Shown: in pieces, positions 14,774-20,392 of the stretch
How the letters are laid out: each line of letters starts with the position of its first letter
Numbering within the stretch: position 1 is the stretch's first letter
Assembly (NCBI GenBank): GCA_038240855.1
Contig: JBBRGI010000026.1
Span: forward strand, 1-20,392
DNA from: JAAFHB01 sp038240855
GTDB taxonomy: Bacteria > Bacteroidota > Bacteroidia > Bacteroidales > Prolixibacteraceae
DNA: 20,392 nucleotides
Direction of reading: 5' to 3'
Made by a program: the position numbers and the translations under genes
The notes under the pieces: model-generated
Seen by the model: the letters and a program-made list of their open reading frames with translations, nothing else
Told to the model about the DNA's origin: nothing
Database searches by the model: none

Positions 14774-17026
14774 ATGAGAATTGTAATTATTTGCATCGCT
14801 ACCCTACTGACTATTACCCGGGCTGAAGCAAAAAACCCAAACGCAGGTCCTGAACTAAAATGGGAACTTGGTTACGCCTCCACTTCCAATGCAAAACCTC
14901 AGAAATGGATTCCTGCAAACGTACCAGGTGCCGTTCAGCTTGATATCGCCAGGGCTGAAAACTACGCCCCCCTATATTATGCGGAACATTGGAAAGACTA
15001 TATCTGGATGGAAGATTATTATTACACCTATCGCACAAGTTTCAAAAAACCAAAATTAATGATCGGTGAAAAATTATACTTTATTTCCAAAGGCATTGAT
15101 TATCAGTTCGAGATATACGTGAATGAAGAAAAAATCCACGAACAGGAAGGGATGTTTACTCCCGTAAACCTCGATTTGACTTCCCTGTTAAAAGAAAATA
15201 ATACTTTAATTATTAAGGTGTTTCCTGCACCAAAATTGCATCCCAAACCAATTGACAGGTCACAGGCATCGCATAGCGTCAAGCCGGCAGTTAGTTATGG
15301 ATGGGACTGGCATCCGCGCCTTTTACCACTCGGAATCTGGGATGTTACCTGGCTTGAAATACAGCCTGCTGCCTTTATCAACGATTTTCATGTTAATTAT
15401 CAACTGAACAATGAATTATCAAAAGCAGCTATTACACTTGAGGTGAGTGGACGAAGTCTTAAAGGCAACCATTACAAGTGGAATTTAAAAGATAAAAATG
15501 GAATTACTGCGGCTAAGGCCGAAGGTTCAATTGAAACCGACAATTTTCAACAGACAGCTTCACTGGACCATCCCAGCCTTTGGTGGCCCCATGACCAGGG
15601 TGAAACCTATTTATACGACTCCGAGTTCCAGTTATATAATAGTTCCGGAAAAATCATTCAGACGCATACCTCAAAAATCGGCTTTCGTCAGATCAGACTC
15701 GTTATGAACACAGGTGCCTGGAGTGAGCCCTCAGGATTTCCAAAAACCCGCAGTGTTCCTCCCATTCAGGTTGAAATAAACAACCGGAAAATCTTTTGCA
15801 AAGGATCGAATTGGGTGAATCCCGAGATCTTTCCCGGAATTATCACACGTGAACGATATCATCAGTTGCTTACATTAGCCAAAGAAGCGAACTTCAATAT
15901 ATTAAGAATCTGGGGAGGTGGTATTGTCAATAAAGAATCGTTTTTTGAATTGTGCGATGAAATGGGAATTTTAGTCTGGCAGGAATTTCCGCTGGCCTGT
16001 AATAATTATCCGGATGATCCTCATTATCTCAATATTTTAAAACAGGAATCCGCATCGATCATTAACAGGGTTAAGAAACATGCTTCGCTTGCAATGTGGT
16101 GTGGTGGAAATGAATTATTCAACAGTTGGAGCGGCATGACCGACCAGTCGCTGGCTTTAAGATTGTTGAACAGTCAGTGTCTTGAATTGAACCCCTCCAC
16201 ACCATTTATACCTACGTCACCGCTTATGGGAATGGCTCACGGGCATTATGTTTTTCGTGAATCGTCCACAAAAGAGGAAGTTTTCCAGGAGATGGCCCGG
16301 TCGAAATTTACGGCGTATACCGAATTCGGGATGCCCGCCCCTGCATCTGTCGAAATATTAAAGTCCATTATCCCCACGGAAGAACTATGGCCCCCTAAAC
16401 CCGGAACCTCATGGGAAAGTCATCATGCTTATAAGGCCTGGACCAGTGAAACATGGTTGTGCGAGGAGATTATCGAAGATTATTTTGGAAAATCAAACTC
16501 CCTTGAGGAACTGGTCGCCAAAGGACAACTAATGCAGGGTGAGGGATATAAATGCATTTTTGAAGAAGCCCGCAGGCAAAAGCCCCGGTGCTCGATGGCT
16601 ATCAACTGGTGCTACAGCGAACCCTGGCCTACGGCCGCCAACAACAGCATAGTTAGCTACCCCAATATCGCAAAACCGGGATTTTATGCGGTTAAAAACG
16701 CTTGTCGTCCGGTATTGGCGAGCGCCCGATTCGGGAAATATAAATGGACTGCTGGAGAGCTATTTATTACCGACCTCTGGATGCTCAACGATTATTTTAA
16801 AGATTTGCCTGCAGGTAAAATAACCGTAAAAATTAGTGCAGCGGACGCTTCGCCAGTTACCGTTACCACCTGGGAGTATACCTCACTGAAAGCCAACATC
16901 AACCAGGCTGGCCCATCTGTCAGGTTTCTGTTACCGGCATGGAAAACCGATCGTTTCAGGATTCTGCTCGAGGTGGAAGGACATCCCGAATATAATTCTG
17001 AATACACACTGGCGTATCAGCCATGA
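14774..17026 (+). CDS. Exported GH2 beta-mannosidase-like glycoside hydrolase
   Basis: A 750-residue enzyme with an N-terminal signal peptide (about residues 1-19, ending TRAEA). The order is GH2: an N-terminal jelly-roll sugar-binding domain (about 25-200, with SYGWDWHPRL), an immunoglobulin-like domain (about 200-305), then the TIM barrel. RIWGGG (378-383), WQEFPLACNNYPDD (402-415), WCGGNE with the acid/base Glu at 447, and TEFG with the nucleophile Glu at 517 are the beta-mannosidase signatures. It would remove terminal beta-mannose by a retaining mechanism in the periplasm. It is about 80-100 residues shorter than many bacterial beta-mannosidases because the C-terminal domains are reduced. 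Related exo-beta-glucosaminidase activity cannot be excluded by eye. It is divergent from the oxidoreductase pair. Confidence 0.9.
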   Translation: MRIVIICIATLLTITRAEAKNPNAGPELKWELGYASTSNAKPQKWIPANVPGAVQLDIARAENYAPLYYAEHWKDYIWMEDYYYTYRTSFKKPKLMIGEKLYFISKGIDYQFEIYVNEEKIHEQEGMFTPVNLDLTSLLKENNTLIIKVFPAPKLHPKPIDRSQASHSVKPAVSYGWDWHPRLLPLGIWDVTWLEIQPAAFINDFHVNYQLNNELSKAAITLEVSGRSLKGNHYKWNLKDKNGITAAKAEGSIETDNFQQTASLDHPSLWWPHDQGETYLYDSEFQLYNSSGKIIQTHTSKIGFRQIRLVMNTGAWSEPSGFPKTRSVPPIQVEINNRKIFCKGSNWVNPEIFPGIITRERYHQLLTLAKEANFNILRIWGGGIVNKESFFELCDEMGILVWQEFPLACNNYPDDPHYLNILKQESASIINRVKKHASLAMWCGGNELFNSWSGMTDQSLALRLLNSQCLELNPSTPFIPTSPLMGMAHGHYVFRESSTKEEVFQEMARSKFTAYTEFGMPAPASVEILKSIIPTEELWPPKPGTSWESHHAYKAWTSETWLCEEIIEDYFGKSNSLEELVAKGQLMQGEGYKCIFEEARRQKPRCSMAINWCYSEPWPTAANNSIVSYPNIAKPGFYAVKNACRPVLASARFGKYKWTAGELFITDLWMLNDYFKDLPAGKITVKISAADASPVTVTTWEYTSLKANINQAGPSVRFLLPAWKTDRFRILLEVEGHPEYNSEYTLAYQP

Positions 17027-17131
17027 ACATTCCTAAGCTAAAACAGTAAAAAAAGTACTCCATAAAGAAAATTTAACCTCCTCATCTTTTTTCGACTTAA
17101 TTACTTTTGTTCAGCTATTTTACATTTAATA

Positions 17132-17151
17132 CGGTTTTCTGAACCGCTTTT
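17132..17151 (+). terminator. Weak hairpin terminator after the GH2 gene
   Basis: CGGTT (17132-17136) pairs with AACCG (17142-17146) around a five-base loop, followed by CTTTTT. The stem is short and lies about 105 bases past the GH2 stop, so it is a tentative terminator. Confidence 0.35.
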
Positions 17152-17154
17152 TAA

Positions 17155-17162
17155 TATCTTTA
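17155..17162 (+). promoter_or_regulatory. Possible -7 element for the flavin reductase-rubredoxin gene
   Basis: TATCTTTA at 17155-17162 matches seven of eight bases of TAnnTTTG and lies 24 bases before the ATG at 17187. No -33 element is evident. Confidence 0.3.
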
Positions 17163-17186
17163 TCGTTTAGAACTTGATCTGATACT

Positions 17187-17891
17187 ATGAATTTAGAATC
17201 TTACTTTAAAATCAGTTATGGATTATATATCATAACTACCCGTTCTGGGAGTAACAAGGGAGGATATATTTCAAATACCTTGTTCCAGGTAACTGCTACA
17301 CCACCTCAATTTGCAATCAGTTGTAATAAAGACAATTACACTGCTGATTTAATCAAACAAAGCGGATTCTTTGCTTTTTCGGTATTGAGCGAAAAAGCGA
17401 ATCCCGCGATAATCGGAAGTTTCGGGTACAAAAGCGGGCGTAATCTGGACAAGTTCGCCGGGGTTAATTATTTTGAAGGAAAAACTGGAAGTCCAATCGT
17501 TACAGATTCGTCGGTTGCGTGGTTCGATTGCAAGGTTGTACAGACCTATGATGTAGGTACCCATATTCTCTTTATCGGGGAAGCTCTTGATAATGGTATT
17601 ATCGATGAGCATGGCAAACCCATAACCTACAGTTATTACCGGGAAGTTTTAAAAGGCTATTCACCCAAAAATGCACCGACATACATCGAAAATGAAAAAA
17701 TAGAAGCACTTTCATCAGATATCATGGAAAAACCTGAGGTGTGGCAGTGCCAGCTATGCCACTATGAATATGAGGCAGCCAAGGGTGATCCAATATCCGG
17801 CATTCCCCCCGAAACACCTTTTGCCGATCTTCCCGACGATTGGGTCTGTCCCATTTGCGGCGCAGAAAAATCGATGTTCGAAAAAGAATAG
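17187..17891 (+). CDS. Flavin reductase-rubredoxin fusion (high-molecular-weight rubredoxin type)
   Basis: The 234-residue protein joins an FMN-binding flavin reductase-like domain (about residues 1-165, with the segment TLFQVTATPPQFAISCNKDN) to a C-terminal rubredoxin domain (about 185-234). The rubredoxin iron ligands are C188 and C191 (CQLC) and C221 and C224 (CPIC), with the usual DLPDDWVCPICGA context. This architecture is that of Hrb from Moorella, which takes electrons from NADH and hands them to flavodiiron proteins that reduce NO or O2. A stress-protective electron-transfer role is therefore likely. No flavodiiron partner is in the window. The following AraC gene starts 16 bases after the stop, suggesting co-transcription. 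Confidence 0.9.
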   Translation: MNLESYFKISYGLYIITTRSGSNKGGYISNTLFQVTATPPQFAISCNKDNYTADLIKQSGFFAFSVLSEKANPAIIGSFGYKSGRNLDKFAGVNYFEGKTGSPIVTDSSVAWFDCKVVQTYDVGTHILFIGEALDNGIIDEHGKPITYSYYREVLKGYSPKNAPTYIENEKIEALSSDIMEKPEVWQCQLCHYEYEAAKGDPISGIPPETPFADLPDDWVCPICGAEKSMFEKE

Positions 17892-17907
17892 ACCAAATGA
17901 ACCTGTG

Positions 17908-18783
17908 ATGGATGACTTCTTCAAATACACGACTAAAAGTAATGAGGATAAAAACTGGGGATTATATATTAATGTAGCCGGATGTGCAAATATTTTACCC
18001 GGAGAGAGCTATCCACCAGCCGGACACCCGTCAGAGTATAGTTTTAGTTGGGAAAACGGCAGAATTTTGCATGAATTTCAAATCAATTACATCACCAGTG
18101 GTGATGGAATACTTGAAACTAAATCCGGCAAATATCCTGTTAAAGAGGGTTCTGTAATCATCATATTTCCAGGGATGTGGCATCGTTACCGGCCATCAAA
18201 AGCCGGCTGGAAGGAGCATTATGTCGGTTTTAACGGGACTTATGCGAACCATCTGTTTGAAAATGAGTTTTTTTCAGGCAAAAATCCTATTTTTCAGATA
18301 GGATATAATGAACGGCTCCTGCAAAGCTTTTACGAGTTGTTTAATCTTGTGGATATGGAAAAAACCGGTTGTCAGCAAATCTGCTCCGGACTGGTCATTT
18401 ATATTCTGAGTACGATCATCTCGATAAAGAAAAATGAAAACTTTAAAGGCAAACAAATTGAGCAAACGATTCAGAAAGCCTGCCTGATTATTCGCGAGAA
18501 CATCGATAAAAATATGAATATCGGTCAACTGGCCCTCGATTTAAATATCGATTACTCAATTTTTCGAAAAATGTTTAAGGAATATAAGGGAATCTCACCC
18601 GGTCAATACCATTTGTCGTTACGAATACGACAGGCCAAAGATCTGCTTATCAATACAAACCTGAGTATTAAAGAAATTTCGTACCGTCTGGGATTCGAAT
18701 CCATATTCTATTTTAGCCGGGTTTTTAAATCAAAAACCGGCATCAATCCTACTGAATACAAGAACGGACCGGTAAAAAATTAG
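17908..18783 (+). CDS. AraC-family transcriptional regulator
   Basis: A 291-residue regulator with an N-terminal cupin-like sensing domain (about 1-150, including the FPGMWHRYRP strand-turn typical of sugar-sensing AraC proteins). A C-terminal pair of helix-turn-helix motifs (about 195-285) includes IGQLALDLNIDYSIFRKMFK and IKEISYRLGFESIFYFSRVF. The ATG at 17908 is chosen because an upstream in-frame ATG at 17764 lies inside the preceding gene and would add 48 proline-rich, non-homologous residues. It may bind a carbohydrate and control the neighbouring glycoside genes, or the fusion gene it follows; the sequence does not decide this. It has no transmembrane sensor part, so it is not a hybrid two-component regulator. 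Confidence 0.92.
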   Translation: MDDFFKYTTKSNEDKNWGLYINVAGCANILPGESYPPAGHPSEYSFSWENGRILHEFQINYITSGDGILETKSGKYPVKEGSVIIIFPGMWHRYRPSKAGWKEHYVGFNGTYANHLFENEFFSGKNPIFQIGYNERLLQSFYELFNLVDMEKTGCQQICSGLVIYILSTIISIKKNENFKGKQIEQTIQKACLIIRENIDKNMNIGQLALDLNIDYSIFRKMFKEYKGISPGQYHLSLRIRQAKDLLINTNLSIKEISYRLGFESIFYFSRVFKSKTGINPTEYKNGPVKN

Positions 18784-18860
18784 ATCTTGTTCAGTAGATT
18801 CCTGGTGTTTTGCCATTGAGCTGCCAGACAATGTGTGAATGATGTAACTTATTGCCAAAG

Positions 18861-18897
18861 TTTTGTAATGATTACCAAATGCTGCCTCCTACCTTTA
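18861..18897 (+). promoter_or_regulatory. Possible promoter with a palindromic operator-like site
   Basis: TACCTTTA at 18890-18897 matches seven of eight bases of TAnnTTTG, and TTTG at 18862-18865 could serve as -33 with a slightly long 24-base spacing. An imperfect palindrome, TTTTGTAAT-G-ATTACCAAA (18861-18879, one mismatch), overlaps the -33 region. Both would serve the gene at 18962. Confidence 0.35.
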
Positions 18898-18961
18898 CAT
18901 GGATGCTGAATATCATGCACTCCTGCTTCGCCAGTTGCGATAATTATAAAAGTAAAATAGC

Positions 18962-20035
18962 ATGCAAAGAGAAAAATTGGCATTGATTGTTTCCGAGAGA
19001 AGCAACCCTTGTGTTACGATTTCAATGAATACACACCGCACCCATTCAGCTAGCAGTAAGGATGTTGTTGTACTAAACGACCTGTTGAAAGAGGCCCGGG
19101 AAAAGGTGATGAATGGATACGACCAAAGTTCTGTCAGTGATCTGCTTGCAAAAATCGGAAACATCGGGGCAGAAATAGACGTGAACAATAATTTGGACAG
19201 TTTACATATCTTTCTTTCAAATTCGACCCGCGAAATAATAAAGGTCCCATGGACAACGCCGCACGACCAGGTTTATGTAACAAAAGGATTCTGGTTCAAA
19301 CCGCTGATTAAAGTATTCAACCGCTCAGAAGAATATCTCATTCTTTTAATATCACAGACTGGTGCTAAGCTGCTTCATGCAATTAATGATGCCATTCTCG
19401 ATGAAATAAAAAATGAAGATTTTCCCAATACCGAAAATCCTCATTCAAATGATAATTTGTATGCCAGTGATTCCAAGGCGGCTGATAATCTGGTTCGCGA
19501 ATACCTGAACAAATTGGATAAGGCGGTTGTAAGGGTACACAATCAAACTAACCTGAAATGTGTTGCAGTTTGCACTGAGGATATTAATAGCCGGCTTATG
19601 CAAATGGCCGACAAGCCTTACATTTACCTGGGACATACCAATATCGATTATAATAAACAGGCTTTTCACCAGATTTCGGCAAAAGTATGGGAAATTGTTA
19701 AGGGACAGCGAATAATCCGCGAACAGGAAGCTCTTGATGAAATGCAGGAAGCGGCTGGCCATGATAAGGTTATTACGAAATTGGCTGATATTTTCAAGGC
19801 AGTAAAGGAGGGCCGGGGAGACCTGTTAATTGTCCACGATGATTTCCACCAGGCTGTAAAAATGACTGGAGAGTTTACATTTAAATTAGTTGAAGATGAT
19901 ACCCAGCCAGATGTTATAGACGATATCTCAAGTGATATTGCGTGGGAGGTGATTTCAAAGAAAGGGCGTGCAATTTATACTAATAAGGATGAGATTAAAA
20001 CATTGGGTAATATGGCACTGAAAGTCAGGTATTAA
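18962..20035 (+). CDS. baeRF-family (Balon-related) ribosome-associated protein
   Basis: The 357-residue protein belongs, by its layout, to the bacterial relatives of archaeo-eukaryotic release factor aeRF1 (baeRF; closest to baeRF3 by eye). The start shows the family block PCVTISMNTHRTHSASSKDVV followed by LNDLLKEAREKV; the middle FSNSTREIIKVPWTTPHDQVY-like strand region and LILLISQTGAKLL follow. The C-terminal part has KCVAVCTEDINSRLMQMA and DDISSDIAWEVISKKGRAIY. In this family Balon of Psychrobacter binds the ribosomal A site during cold-induced dormancy. No GGQ peptide-release motif is present, which argues against peptide release. It appears monocistronic. Function as a hibernation factor is inference from family membership. 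Confidence 0.75.
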   Translation: MQREKLALIVSERSNPCVTISMNTHRTHSASSKDVVVLNDLLKEAREKVMNGYDQSSVSDLLAKIGNIGAEIDVNNNLDSLHIFLSNSTREIIKVPWTTPHDQVYVTKGFWFKPLIKVFNRSEEYLILLISQTGAKLLHAINDAILDEIKNEDFPNTENPHSNDNLYASDSKAADNLVREYLNKLDKAVVRVHNQTNLKCVAVCTEDINSRLMQMADKPYIYLGHTNIDYNKQAFHQISAKVWEIVKGQRIIREQEALDEMQEAAGHDKVITKLADIFKAVKEGRGDLLIVHDDFHQAVKMTGEFTFKLVEDDTQPDVIDDISSDIAWEVISKKGRAIYTNKDEIKTLGNMALKVRY

Positions 20036-20254
20036 CTGTGAACTATTTAATATGACTGAGTATGTTGTCTGCAATACAATTATTGCCAATATTTCTGAAA
20101 GCACCAATGAGTCAAATTGAATAATATAAAATATTTTAATTCAATTAATTGCAGCGTTTACCGGGAATCTAAACAAGTCCAAAAGTGATGGTCTCGATTT
20201 TGTCGCATAAAGCATGCGTTTTTATGAAGATTTCTGAAGATTTATCCCAAGGAA
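20036..20254. other. Intergenic stretch before tRNA-Leu
   Basis: No open frame of note on either strand. Apart from a weak hairpin at 20204-20223 (listed) and a short direct repeat GAAGATTT at 20226 and 20236, nothing is visible. Confidence 0.4.
20204..20223 (+). terminator. Weak terminator downstream of the baeRF gene
   Basis: CGCAT (20204-20208) pairs with ATGCG (20214-20218) around a five-base loop and is followed directly by TTTTT. The stem is short and lies about 170 bases after the stop codon, so the assignment is tentative. Confidence 0.4.
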
Positions 20255-20288
20255 AAAAGCACTTAAATCGTTGAATTTAAGTGCTTTT
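20255..20288 (-). terminator. Bidirectional hairpin terminator, mainly for tRNA-Leu
   Basis: A perfect 14-base-pair stem, AAAAGCACTTAAAT (20255-20268) with ATTTAAGTGCTTTT (20275-20288), encloses a six-base loop. The A/T ends provide a U-run in both directions. It lies 21 bases beyond the 3' end of the minus-strand tRNA-Leu and could also end transcription from the baeRF side. Confidence 0.8.
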
Positions 20289-20309
20289 AATCTGATTTGA
20301 TCTCTTATT

Positions 20310-20392
20310 TGGTGCCCAGAACAAGACTCGAACTTGCACACCGTAACCGGAACCAGCCCCTCAAGCTGGCGTGTCTACCAATTTCACCATCT
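20310..20392 (-). tRNA. tRNA-Leu (anticodon GAG), 5' end cut by the window edge
   Basis: On the minus strand the sequence gives the class II tRNA pattern. The D arm has GGTGAAATTGGTAGACAC, and the anticodon stem CCAGC/GCTGG has loop TTGAGGG (anticodon GAG, codons CUC and CUU). A long variable arm, T loop TTCGAGT, and acceptor 3' strand TCTGGGC with discriminator A follow. CCA is encoded at 20310-20312. About four bases of the acceptor 5' strand lie beyond 20392. Confidence 0.93.

Noticed and set aside
17764..17907. Upstream ATG start for the AraC regulator
   Set aside because: The added residues come from the rubredoxin coding region in another frame and do not resemble AraC N-termini.
1..20392. 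CRISPR array, rRNA operon or phage structural genes
   Set aside because: No regularly spaced repeats, rRNA-like sequence or phage proteins were seen; the only mobile traces are the transposase and integrase remnants.

Overview
The window looks like a chromosomal segment from a member of the Bacteroidota, probably an anaerobic or facultative, polysaccharide-using Bacteroidales/Marinilabiliales-type organism. This rests on promoter-like TAnnTTTG boxes ahead of several genes, AT-rich leaders mostly without a strong Shine-Dalgarno, a Bacteroidota-type RecG, the RseC-RnfBCDGEA gene order, and Tat-exported Gfo/Idh/MocA proteins next to a DUF6807 protein. The exact genus cannot be read from the sequence.

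Layout. (1) 104-3129: recG and a convergent corA-type metal transporter whose stop codons overlap. (2) 3130-3514: AT-rich intergenic region with an imperfect inverted repeat and the promoter of the next operon. (3) 3515-9037: a compact seven-gene operon, rseC-rnfB-rnfC-rnfD-rnfG-rnfE-rnfA, encoding the ion-translocating ferredoxin:NAD+ oxidoreductase, closed by a strong terminator. (4) 9086-10527: a small graveyard of mobile DNA, which I read as a relict island next to a tRNA-Ser(CGA) gene. It holds a broken IS1595-type transposase fragment, an apparently intact RelE/ParE-type toxin-antitoxin pair and a frameshifted, internally deleted tyrosine integrase. (5) 10708-17026: a carbohydrate locus with a secreted DUF6807 protein and two paralogous Tat-exported Gfo/Idh/MocA oxidoreductases on the minus strand, divergent from an exported GH2 beta-mannosidase-like enzyme. 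(6) 17187-18783: a flavin reductase-rubredoxin fusion followed 16 bases later by an AraC-family regulator. (7) 18962-20035: a protein of the bacterial aeRF1-related (baeRF) family, which includes the ribosome hibernation factor Balon. (8) A tRNA-Leu(GAG) gene runs off the right edge.

How the parts work together. Rnf couples electron flow between reduced ferredoxin and NAD+ to ion transport, and the rubredoxin-flavoprotein fits an anaerobe that must dispose of O2 or NO. The beta-mannosidase, the DUF6807 protein and the Gfo/Idh proteins plausibly cooperate in periplasmic processing of mannose-containing or modified glycosides, but no SusC/SusD pair or transporter lies in the window to fix the substrate.

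I found no CRISPR array, no rRNA and no clearly new multi-gene system. The items most worth a second look are the Balon-related gene, the relict island with its surviving toxin-antitoxin pair, a predicted leaderless recG transcript and the paired Tat oxidoreductases. All family assignments were made by eye from motifs, without database searches.
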